64,000 bases of DNA, taken from the NCBI GenBank assembly GCA_001898225.1, contig MKTJ01000038.1, forward strand, positions 1 to 64,000, written 5' to 3'. Below, in pieces: positions 34,960 to 42,836 of the stretch. This DNA comes from Chloroflexi bacterium 54-19 (GTDB taxonomy: Bacteria; Chloroflexota; Chloroflexia; Chloroheliales; Chloroheliaceae). The translations under genes were made by a program, and so were the position numbers. The notes below the pieces were generated by a model. That model was not told the DNA's origin. It saw only the letters and a list, made by a program, of their open reading frames with translations, and ran no database searches. Position 1 is the stretch's first letter. Each line of letters begins with the position of its first letter.

Positions 34960-35868
34960 ATGCTAGGTTTTGTCGTAGCGCTGCTTATGTGCCTGGGCGG
35001 ATTAGCCGGGCTGGTGGTGGTCATTCCAGGCGCTATCCGGGCCTGGCGAGTGGTCCCCGCCTATTACAACCTGTCCCGCGCCGCCCTCCCTCTCCTGACC
35101 GTCCTCTATTTTGGCTCCGTTGTGTTGCGCCTGGACCTTTTCAACCAGCGCCCCTGGCTTTCTTATGGGCTGCTGGCTTTACTATCCCTGGCGGTGCTTG
35201 GCATTGTCGTCTATATCTACCGCGAGCCCGGCGCTTCCCAGAAACGGGAGCTAGCCCATACCGGGGTGTCGCGCCCCGAAATGCCGGAAATTGAAATCCG
35301 CCAGGCCACCGACGCCGATTTGCCGGGGGCGGGATTGGTCTTCGCCAGGGTCTTTCACCAGAGTTTTGACCTCGACTTCGGGCCGGACCGGGCGCGCAAC
35401 GGGCGCCTCCTGGGCGAGCTTTTGAAGATAAAGCAGCCCGAAGTCTGGGTCGCCGCCCTGGGGGAGAGCGGGCAGGTCGTCGGCGCGCTCTGGCTCGACC
35501 TGGCCGACCCCCAGACCCCCACCGTGACCGCCCCGGTCATCCGGCCCATCCTCCAAAAATATATGCACCGCTTCTACGCGGCCTATTTCGCCCACCTGGT
35601 CATGCCCAACATCATGGAGGTGCGGGGGACGCCCACTTCCGGCTATATTCAGTGGGTAGGGGTTGACCCCGACTGGCAGGGCTACGGAATCGGGCGGCGG
35701 CTGGTCGAACAGGCCCTCAAAGTGACCCAGGCAGCCGGGAAACACGAACTGGTCCTCCATACCGAGCGGAGCAATCGCCGGGCCCGGCGGCTCTACGAGA
35801 CCAGCGGCTTCTGGAATGAAGGGACTTTTCCGCTCAGCCCGCGTATCCGCTATGTAAAACTGTTCTAA
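34960..35868 (+). CDS. Membrane-anchored GNAT-family acetyltransferase
   Basis: 302 residues. Three hydrophobic segments (about 1-27, 41-58 and 66-87) precede a soluble GNAT domain (about 108-302). Motif A is IQWVGVDPDWQGYGIGRRLVEQAL, with the acetyl-CoA loop Q-x-x-G-x-G/A, and motif B is LVLHTERSNRRARRLYETSGF. Membrane anchoring of a GNAT domain is uncommon; a cytoplasmic active site is assumed. The substrate is unknown. Confidence 0.85.
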   Translation: MLGFVVALLMCLGGLAGLVVVIPGAIRAWRVVPAYYNLSRAALPLLTVLYFGSVVLRLDLFNQRPWLSYGLLALLSLAVLGIVVYIYREPGASQKRELAHTGVSRPEMPEIEIRQATDADLPGAGLVFARVFHQSFDLDFGPDRARNGRLLGELLKIKQPEVWVAALGESGQVVGALWLDLADPQTPTVTAPVIRPILQKYMHRFYAAYFAHLVMPNIMEVRGTPTSGYIQWVGVDPDWQGYGIGRRLVEQALKVTQAAGKHELVLHTERSNRRARRLYETSGFWNEGTFPLSPRIRYVKLF

Positions 35869-35962
35869 ATGAGCAACCGGGCGGGATAGCCGGTCGTTTT
35901 AAAGGGGTAACGGGGTACCTGCGGTTTTTCAATTCTCAGGCAAACAAAAGGCATTTACCATC

Positions 35963-38032
35963 ATGACCCATTCCAGCGATTTCTTTCTGCGGCGCTTCCA
36001 GGCGTTCGTAACTGTTATTTTGCTGGCCCTATCCGCCAGCGCCCTCCTCCAACCGGCCCGGTCCGTCTCTGCCGCCGACAGCCGCCAGACCAATTTGTGG
36101 CTCAACGCCAGCCAGGCCGAGTTTGCCGGGTGGCAGCTAAACGGCCTCAAAGTGGTGGGCGATTCTCTCCAACTCAACCCGGCCAGCCTGAAAGCGGGGC
36201 GCGACCCCTACGCGGCGGGGGCTTATAACGGCGGCAACTATTACAACGGCGGCAGTTTTTCTTATGGCGAGGCCGTCGCGCCCTATTACAGCCCGCCGGG
36301 CGGCTTCGATAGCGCGATTGCCTCCTGGAACGTCGCCACTCCCGCCGGGACCTGGGTCGAGGTGCGGTTAAAGGCCCTGGTTGGCTCTCACTGGACCCGC
36401 GAGTATGTCATGGGCATCTGGAGCAGCGATACCGCCACAATCCGCCGCCACAGCGTCAACGGGCAGAACGACGCCGATGGCGCGGTCGATACCGATACCC
36501 TCACCCTGAAAAGCCGGGCCAGCGCCTTCCAGCTAAAGGTGTTGCTCTACACCACCAGCGCCGTGACCACCCCGCGCCTTTCCCTGGCGGCGGTCAATAC
36601 CATCCGTAACGGCGATAACCCCGGCCTGGCTTCGAGCCACGCGGCCTGGGGCAAGGATATTGCCGTGCCGGAGCGTTCCCAGATGATTTACCCCGATGGC
36701 GGCGAAGTCTGGTGCAGCCCGACCTCGACCTCGATGGTGCTGGCCTACTGGTCCGCGAAAACCGGCAAATCCCAGCTCGACCAGACTGTACCGAGTACGG
36801 CGGCCCGCACCCTCGACTGGATTTATGACGGCAACGGCAACTGGCCCTTTAACACCGCCTACGCCGCCTCGCTCGATGGCGGCAATATCGAAGCCTATGT
36901 CACCCGCTTGTTGTCGCTCTCCCAGCTCGAAAGCTGGATTGAAATGGGTATCCCGGTCATCGTGAGTATCGCCTACAAGGCCGGACAACTGGCCGGGACG
37001 CCGATTCCGGTCAGCAACGGCCACCTGCTGGTGGTGCGCGGCTTCGACCAGAACGGCAACGTCATCACCAACGACCCCGCCGCCGACCCTCGCCTGGGCC
37101 AGGCCACCCGGATTGTCTACAACCGGGCCCAGTTCGAGCAGCGCTGGCTGGCCAGTTCGGGCGGCGCGGCCTATCTTATCTACCCGAAAGGGACCGCGAC
37201 CCCGACCGCCCTCCGCCAGGACGGTTGGGCTTTAACCCAATCCGACCGCCTCAAGGGGTTTGCCGACTCCTCGATTCAAAACGTCTGGGCCGGGTCCGAC
37301 CAGGCGGTCGCGGCGGGCGGGAGCAATCGAAGCTGGCTGTGGGGCCCGCAGCCGGACACCTCGGCCCGCCTGGAAAAGTATGCCGAGGGGCCGGGCGGTT
37401 ACCGCCTGGTGCAATATTTTGATAAAAGCCGCATGGAGATTACCCGGCCCCAGGCCAGCCGCGCCGGCCAGTGGTTCGTCACGAACGGCTTGCTCACGGT
37501 CGAGATGGTTAGCGGCAGCATGCAGGTGGGCGACAACAGTTTTGTTGCCACCAGCCCGGCGTCTATCCCGGTAGCGGGCGACCCCGATAGCCCCTCGGCC
37601 CCGACCTACGCCACTTTCTACGGTCTGGCCTCGGTGGGGTCGCACCAGGCCGACCGCCGCGCCCCGAACCGGCTGGGCCAACCGGTCACGGCCAATCTCG
37701 ACCGCTCCGGCAAGGTGGGCCAGCAAGCGGCGAACGGCGTCAGGGTCGGTAATTACGAAAACACCCTCGGCCACAACATCCCCGATGTGATGTGGAATTG
37801 GATGAACGACCCGGCCCGCTCCGGTCTGACGGGCGGCTGGCTCTTTGCCCTGGGCTACCCGATTAGCGAGCCGTACTGGGTCCAGATAAATTTGCAGGGG
37901 CAACCCACCACCGTGCTGGTCCAGTTGTTCGAGCGGCGGGCCCTGACCTATACTCCCGGCAACCCGGCAGCCTTCCAGATTGAGATGGGCAATATCGGGC
38001 TGCATTACCTGACCTGGCGCAACGGTCGCTAG
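35963..38032 (+). CDS. Secreted peptidase C39-like protein with C-terminal surface module
   Basis: 689 residues. The signal peptide ends near residue 40 (RSVSAADS). After a beta-rich N-terminal region, a Peptidase_C39_2-like domain shows GEVWCSPTSTSMVLAYW (C251), NGHLLVVRGFD (H354) and NDPAAD, the Cys-His-Asp order of papain-like C39 enzymes. The last 80 residues (FALGYPISEPYWV...VLVQLFERRALTYTPGNP) are a diverged copy of the GYP...VQ-FERR module seen in the proteins at 28300 and 54879. It could process peptides or bind the cell wall (inference). The RBS is weak. Confidence 0.83.
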   Translation: MTHSSDFFLRRFQAFVTVILLALSASALLQPARSVSAADSRQTNLWLNASQAEFAGWQLNGLKVVGDSLQLNPASLKAGRDPYAAGAYNGGNYYNGGSFSYGEAVAPYYSPPGGFDSAIASWNVATPAGTWVEVRLKALVGSHWTREYVMGIWSSDTATIRRHSVNGQNDADGAVDTDTLTLKSRASAFQLKVLLYTTSAVTTPRLSLAAVNTIRNGDNPGLASSHAAWGKDIAVPERSQMIYPDGGEVWCSPTSTSMVLAYWSAKTGKSQLDQTVPSTAARTLDWIYDGNGNWPFNTAYAASLDGGNIEAYVTRLLSLSQLESWIEMGIPVIVSIAYKAGQLAGTPIPVSNGHLLVVRGFDQNGNVITNDPAADPRLGQATRIVYNRAQFEQRWLASSGGAAYLIYPKGTATPTALRQDGWALTQSDRLKGFADSSIQNVWAGSDQAVAAGGSNRSWLWGPQPDTSARLEKYAEGPGGYRLVQYFDKSRMEITRPQASRAGQWFVTNGLLTVEMVSGSMQVGDNSFVATSPASIPVAGDPDSPSAPTYATFYGLASVGSHQADRRAPNRLGQPVTANLDRSGKVGQQAANGVRVGNYENTLGHNIPDVMWNWMNDPARSGLTGGWLFALGYPISEPYWVQINLQGQPTTVLVQLFERRALTYTPGNPAAFQIEMGNIGLHYLTWRNGR

Positions 38033-38046
38033 TTTCTTACAAAATA

Positions 38047-38084
38047 AAAAGAGCCGCCCGGTTTCTGGCAGGGCGGCTCTTTTA
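38047..38084. terminator. Bidirectional intrinsic terminator
   Basis: Stem AAAAGAGCCGCCC / GGGCGGCTCTTTT with an 11-base loop, between convergent genes ending at 38032 and 38091. Confidence 0.85.
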
Positions 38085-38090
38085 TTTGAT

Positions 38091-39824
38091 TTAGCTGTTA
38101 ATCGTGAAGGAGCCGAAGAAGGCCGTTACCTCGGAGTCTGCCGGGGAGTTGCCGGAGACATAGGTCAAAATCACCTGGTAAAGGCGGTCGCCATCGAGAT
38201 AGACCTGGCTGAGATTGACATAGGTGACGCCGTTTTTGTCAAAGAGATAGCTGGTCTGGCGGCCCGGCACGCCGTGATTGTTGAAGTCGACTTCGTCCCC
38301 GATGTTGTAAGCCCCGACCGACTGCTCCTGGCTGGTCAGGACGCTGTGCAGGAAGTTCTGGGGGTCGACCCCGGTTAAGGCTCCCGGCGGGTAATCGTTA
38401 TAGGCCACGTTATAGCTGGCCCGTTTGCCGGCCTGGATACCCTGGTAGGCCACGACCGTGACCGGACCGGCCAGGGTATTAACCTTCTCGGTGTCCCTGG
38501 TCGGGTTGCCGGGCATTAACACACTGAAACGCCCTTCGGAAGAAACAAATTTAGCAAACCCTGCCGGGGCCCCGTTGTTGTTGCCGCTGCCCTTATTGCC
38601 GTTGTTGCTGCCGGGGGTCGCGACCGGAGTGGGAGCGCCGGAGCGGGGAGTGGTGCCCGGCGTGGTAACCCCGGATTGGGTGGTCGGGCCGGAAGACGTA
38701 CCACTTTTATATTTAAGGGTCAGGGCTGTCGCCACTCCGCCGCCAACCAGCATCAGGACCAGCACCACTATCACGGCAGTAACTACCCCTTTGGTGGACT
38801 TGCGGGCCGGGTAAGCCACGGGCTGGTAGACCGGGCGGGGCGGTTGGGCCGGGTAGTAGCTCGGCGCGGGGGCCACAGGCTGGCCTGCGGCCTGGTTCGG
38901 AACATACACAGGCTGGACCGCCACCGGGGGCCGGGGCGGGATGGAGACCACTTCGGTCGCGGCCCGGAGCTGGTCCAAATTGGGAGGGGTCTGGGCGGTG
39001 GCGCGGTGGACGATAGCGGCAAAAGATTGGGCCATTTCCCCGGCGCTCCGGTAGCGGTCTTCCGGCTTTTTCGCCAGGGCCCGGTTAATCACTTCCTGGA
39101 CCACAAACGGCACCTGGCCCCGGCTGCGGGCGGCTACCGAGGGAATCTGGTCGAGCAAGTGGCCGCGCATAATCTGCTCGGTGGTGCCGTTATAGGGGAG
39201 TTCCCCGGTCAGCATCTGGAACAACACGCAGCCGAGCGCGTAAATGTCGGTGCCGACCCCGACATTCCCCTGGAGTTGTTCGGGCGACATGTAGTAGATG
39301 GTCCCAATCGCGCCGGTCCGGGTCTGGGCGTTGGCCGAGCCCAGCACCTTGGCGATACCGAAGTCGCCTAAAAGCAGGCGGTCGTCCTCGGCCCGTAAAA
39401 GCATGTTTTGCGGTTTGATGTCGCGGTGAATGACGTTGCGGCGGTGGGCGTAATCGAGGGCGGCGGCGACCTGGGTCAGGTAGGCGCTGGCCCGGGGCAG
39501 GCTGAACTTGCCTTCCTTGTAAAGTTTGTCGTAAAGGGTGCCGCCTTCGATATAGGGCGTGACCAGGCAGGCGGTCTTCTCGGAATGGCTGTAGTCGTAG
39601 ACGCTGAGGATATTGGGGTGCTCGAAGGCCGCGACCGCCTGGGCCTCGCGCTCGAAACGGGCCAGGAAGTTTTCGTCGGCGGTCAGTTCGGGGTTCAAGA
39701 TTTTGACCGCGACCCGGCGTTTTAACAACTGGTCGGTTGCCAGGTAGACCTGGGCGAACCCGCCCTGCCCGATTTTCTTTTCCAGGAGATAACGCCCTAT
39801 GATTACTCTATTCTCGGTCAGCAT
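38091..39824 (-). CDS. Transmembrane Ser/Thr protein kinase
   Basis: 577 residues, PknB-type. The kinase domain (about 9-275) has IGQGGFAQVYLAT, VAVKIL (K41), HRDIKPQN (D135), GDFGIAK (D154) and GTIYYMSPEQ. A Pro-rich juxtamembrane part leads to one membrane span (about 345-368), a Gly/Asn/Thr linker and an extracytoplasmic domain (FVSSEGRFSVLMPGNPTRD...) that looks PsbP-like. There are no PASTA repeats. ATG 39824 was chosen (AGGGG 8 bases upstream) over the GTG at 39833. Possibly a sensor of an extracellular signal (inference). Confidence 0.92.
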   Translation of the reverse strand: MLTENRVIIGRYLLEKKIGQGGFAQVYLATDQLLKRRVAVKILNPELTADENFLARFEREAQAVAAFEHPNILSVYDYSHSEKTACLVTPYIEGGTLYDKLYKEGKFSLPRASAYLTQVAAALDYAHRRNVIHRDIKPQNMLLRAEDDRLLLGDFGIAKVLGSANAQTRTGAIGTIYYMSPEQLQGNVGVGTDIYALGCVLFQMLTGELPYNGTTEQIMRGHLLDQIPSVAARSRGQVPFVVQEVINRALAKKPEDRYRSAGEMAQSFAAIVHRATAQTPPNLDQLRAATEVVSIPPRPPVAVQPVYVPNQAAGQPVAPAPSYYPAQPPRPVYQPVAYPARKSTKGVVTAVIVVLVLMLVGGGVATALTLKYKSGTSSGPTTQSGVTTPGTTPRSGAPTPVATPGSNNGNKGSGNNNGAPAGFAKFVSSEGRFSVLMPGNPTRDTEKVNTLAGPVTVVAYQGIQAGKRASYNVAYNDYPPGALTGVDPQNFLHSVLTSQEQSVGAYNIGDEVDFNNHGVPGRQTSYLFDKNGVTYVNLSQVYLDGDRLYQVILTYVSGNSPADSEVTAFFGSFTINS

Positions 39825-40072
39825 TTGATACACCCCTACTTCCAGACGATTTATTTTTAAGACTTATTCTTACAGTCAATTTAGTTCAATCAATTTAATT
39901 TTTATCAGCGCGACTATTTGTCAGGTGGCGAATTTTTTACATTTTACTTTTCCTGAAAACCTTATACCCGGCCTTCGGAAGCCATAGTATGAGTTTTTTC
40001 ACTCAAAGCGGGGTTGAGCCTGAAAGAGTAAAAAAGTTCACAGCCCCGGTGTGTCCCTGCCCACTAATAAAA

Positions 40073-40152
40073 AGTAGCCAGAGGGCAGAGGTCAGAAGGC
40101 AGAAGGCAGAAGGCAGAGGGCAGAGGGCAGAGGGCAGAGGGCAGAAGTCAGT
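40073..40152 (+). repeat. Heptamer tandem array
   Basis: About eleven GGCAGAG/GGCAGAA/GTCAGAA units followed directly by TTTGTC, then the GTCATTCCGAGC element at 40199, the same order as in other gaps. Confidence 0.9.
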
Positions 40153-40434
40153 TTGTCTTTTTGAGCGTCTCAGTTTGTTATTGTAGGCGTTTTAACTTTG
40201 TCATTCCGAGCGAAGTGGAGGGAATCCTGGCCACCCGCGTCAGGCGCTGTGCGGGTACCGTTGGCGAATATCACAGTCATAAAAGCGTGAAAAATTCGGC
40301 CTTATGTATCTCATTGAGTATTTGTAGCCGGGAGCGGTGCGTTATAATGACGGATAGGGTGTTTAGAGATAAAATTTTGATAAGAAATCCTGGTATAAGT
40401 AGGGTCTGCAATTTAAGAGTAAGGCCACAAACAA

Positions 40435-40683
40435 TGTCATTCTGTAAGACGCTTCTAGAAAGATGATTTGCTTCAATCAGATGGCGCCTTACAGAATCTC
40501 ACGCCGTTGGCTAAACGCAAGGTTGCGGACTTTGCCAGGTCCAAAGTGCGTCAGGTCGAAGTCTGACTCTGCCTGAGATAGGGGACAGTTGTTGTCCTTA
40601 CGCAACGCCAACGGCGCGAGATTCTGTAGAAGGCCCTTCGTCCTTACGCAGCATTTGGTTGTACAGCCTTCTACAGAATGACA
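40435..40683. mobile_element. MITE-like non-coding element, copy 2
   Basis: 249 bp with ends TGTCATTCTGTA / TACAGAATGACA. Each end forms its own hairpin (TTCTGTAAG..CTTACAGAA; ATTCTGTAGAAGG..CCTTCTACAGAAT). The inner phrases CTCACGCCGTTGGC and GCCAACGGCGCGAG are inverted copies, and the centre has AGGTCGAAGTCTGACTCTGCC. Confidence 0.65.
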
Positions 40684-40779
40684 AGGGTGTGTTTAACTCA
40701 TACTATCAAGATTAGAGGTAAGCCAGGCTGATTTAGTTTAGGGATAAATTCAGGGCCTATTTACCGGGCAAGAAAAGTT

Positions 40780-41607
40780 TTGAAAGAAAGCGTCCAATAT
40801 TTTAAGCGTCCCGACATCTACGGTCTCGAATTTATCGAGGCCACCTTCGTGACCCACCGCTTTGCCCGGCACGTCCACGACTATTACGCCCTGGGGGTGA
40901 TTGAAACGGGCGTCCAGACCTTTTACGCGCGGGGCGAGCAGCATATTACGCCGAGCGGCGGGGTCTTCCTGCTCAATCCGGGCGAACCGCACGACGGTGA
41001 GGCGGCCATCACCAGCGGCTTTACCTACCGCACCTTTTACCCGACCACCGAAATGCTCCAAAAACTGGCCGAGGAAATTACCGGCAAACCTCAACCTTTA
41101 CCCTTTTTCTCGCCCCTGATTGTCCAAGATAACGCCTTGACCCAGGCCCTGCTCCAACTCCACGCCTGCCTCAAAAGTCCCGGCTCGACCCTGGAAGGCG
41201 AGGAAAAACTGCTCGAAGTCTTCGACCTGCTCCTGACCCGCTACGCCGACCGGCGGGTCCAGGCCCAACCGCGCGGCCAGGAGCGCCAGGCCGTCCGCCT
41301 CATCCGCGACTATCTCCAGTCCTGTTACGACCAGAACCCCTCGCTGGCGGAACTGGCCCGGCTGGTCTCGTTCAGCCCCTATTACCTGGCGCGGGTCTTC
41401 CAGGCCGAGGTCGGGTTGCCGCCCCACGCCTATCTCGAAAGCGTGCGGGTCCGGCAGGCCCAGCGCCTCCTGTCCGAAGGGCAGGCCATCTCCCAGGTGG
41501 CCCAGGCGGTCGGTTTTGCCGACCAGAGCCACTTTCACCACCGTTTCAAACGGTTAATCGGCCTCACGCCTCGCCAGTACGCCCAACAGCGCAAGATTCT
41601 TCAATAA
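40780..41607 (+). CDS. AraC-family transcriptional regulator
   Basis: 275 residues. The N-terminal cupin-like sensor (about 10-130) has the HVHDYYALGVIETGVQTFYARG and LLNPGEPHDGE motifs of AraC_binding regulators. The C-terminal AraC DNA-binding domain (about 175-272) has two HTHs: SLAELARLVSFSPYYLARVFQ and ISQVAQAVGFADQSHFHHRFKRLIGLTPRQY. The start is a TTG at 40780 with a weak RBS. It precedes a DUF2000 gene by 73 bases, and the two may be cotranscribed. Confidence 0.92.
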   Translation: MKESVQYFKRPDIYGLEFIEATFVTHRFARHVHDYYALGVIETGVQTFYARGEQHITPSGGVFLLNPGEPHDGEAAITSGFTYRTFYPTTEMLQKLAEEITGKPQPLPFFSPLIVQDNALTQALLQLHACLKSPGSTLEGEEKLLEVFDLLLTRYADRRVQAQPRGQERQAVRLIRDYLQSCYDQNPSLAELARLVSFSPYYLARVFQAEVGLPPHAYLESVRVRQAQRLLSEGQAISQVAQAVGFADQSHFHHRFKRLIGLTPRQYAQQRKILQ

Positions 41608-41680
41608 TTCCCCCCTCCTTCCGGCTTTAATACTCTCGAAAGCTATTTTTAAAAATTAGGGTCGAGAGGAATGTTTACCG

Positions 41681-42091
41681 ATGAAATTTGATACGAAAAT
41701 TGCGGTGGTGCTGCGTGAGGACCTGGCAACCTGGCAGAAACTGAACGTGACGGCCTTTACCATCAGCGGGATTGCCGGGACGGTCGAGGGTATCGTGGGC
41801 GAGAATTACGAGGACGCCTCCGGCAACGTCTACCTGCCGATGATAATCCAGCCGATTATGATTTTTGCCGCCGACGCCGCCCAGATGCGGACGGTCTACG
41901 AGCGGGCAATGGCCCAGGAAGCGCGTTTCGCCATCTACACCGAAGAGCTATTCAGCACCGGCCACGACGAAGCCAACCGGGCGGCGGTCAAAGCGGTGGC
42001 GGCGGAAGATTTGAACCTGGTCGGTATCGCGCTCCGGGCCGATAAAAAGGCGGTGGACAAAATCTTGAAGGGCCTGAGTTTGCACAAGTAG
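41681..42091 (+). CDS. DUF2000-family protein
   Basis: 136 residues. The sequence KFDTKIAVVLREDLATWQKLNVTAFTISGIAGTV...MIIQPIMIFAA...ARFAIYTEELF matches DUF2000, a small family with a peptidyl-tRNA-hydrolase-II-like fold and no proven role. It follows the AraC regulator, an arrangement consistent with being its target. A purine-rich GAGAGGAA lies upstream of the ATG. Confidence 0.85.
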   Translation: MKFDTKIAVVLREDLATWQKLNVTAFTISGIAGTVEGIVGENYEDASGNVYLPMIIQPIMIFAADAAQMRTVYERAMAQEARFAIYTEELFSTGHDEANRAAVKAVAAEDLNLVGIALRADKKAVDKILKGLSLHK

Positions 42092-42094
42092 GTG

Positions 42095-42200
42095 GAAGTC
42101 AGTAGTCAGAGGTCAGTAGGCAGAGGGCAGAGGGCAGTAGTCAGAGGTCAGTAGGCAGAGGGCAGAGGGCAGTAGTCAGAGGTCAGTAGGCAGAGGGCAG
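42095..42200 (+). repeat. Heptamer array with a 35-bp higher-order repeat
   Basis: Fifteen 7-bp units; a block of five units (GTCAGTA, GGCAGAG, GGCAGAG, GGCAGTA, GTCAGAG) is repeated, giving a 35-bp tandem duplication. Confidence 0.85.
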
Positions 42201-42425
42201 TTTGTCATTCCGAGCGCCCCCATTGTCATTCCATATCCTACACTCGTCATTCCGACCGAAGTGGAGGAATCTCCGGTCCGTTGGACAATATCAAGGTCGC
42301 TCCATATTGTCATACACTCGCAGAGGCACCAACGGGCAAGACCGTATTGGGAATAGCATTGGCGGAATCTAGCTCGAAGGGTTCCCTGGGGCAATACCGT
42401 TGGTGTACGGCACAATCCTCCAAAT

Positions 42426-42694
42426 TGTCATTCCGTAAGCCGCTCCTAGAAAGATGATTTGCCAAATACGATTGGCGGCTTACGGAATCTCGCGCGTTGC
42501 GTACCATAAAGCCCACAACCATCCCATATCTCAGGCAGAATCAGGCTTCGACCTGACAACCTCAGGTTGTGAACTGAGGCTCGTTGAACCTGGCAAAGTC
42601 TTTAACCTGGCGTTTCGCCCTCGGCGCTGGGATTCCTCGGGCGGGTCTGCTTTCTCGACATTGGTTTGTCCCTACACTCTCCCTCGGAATGACA
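42426..42694. mobile_element. MITE-like non-coding element, copy 3
   Basis: 269 bp with ends TGTCATTCCG / CGGAATGACA. The left end has the perfect 14-bp hairpin ATTCCGTAAGCCGC / GCGGCTTACGGAAT, around AGAAAGATGATTTGCC. The core AATCAGGCTTCGACCTGA is inverted relative to copies 1 and 2. Confidence 0.65.
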
Positions 42695-42836
42695 CTTCCC
42701 AGGGTTGTGCCTTTCGCCAACGGTCCCTGTAATCAAAGAGCATGAATGTCCACGATTCCTCGGTTACACGCACACTCAAAGGTCGCACCCTAGGTCGCAC
42801 CTTGCGAATGTGACAGGTATCCAACCATGCCTGGAA

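Larger units (their letters stand above)
39825..40779. other. 955-bp intergenic region made of repeats
   Basis: No gene is supported. It holds a heptamer array (40073-40152), a GTCATTCCGAGCGAAGTGGAGG fragment (40199-40285) and a MITE-like element (40435-40683). A TATAAT at 40343 has no matching -35. Open frames in the interval are translations of repeats. Confidence 0.7.
42092..42836. other. 745-bp intergenic region made of repeats
   Basis: A heptamer array (42095-42200), then two CATTCC-type fragments with CTCCGGTCCGTTGGACAAT (about 42203-42300), then a full MITE-like element (42426-42694). No gene seen. Confidence 0.7.

Noticed and set aside
40320..40348. TATAAT at 40343 as a promoter
   Set aside because: The nearest TTGAGT is 23 bases away, there is no extended TG, and no gene follows within 400 bases.
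40161..40466. 101-codon frame in the gap before the AraC gene
   Set aside because: Begins in repeat DNA and crosses a repeat element; no RBS.
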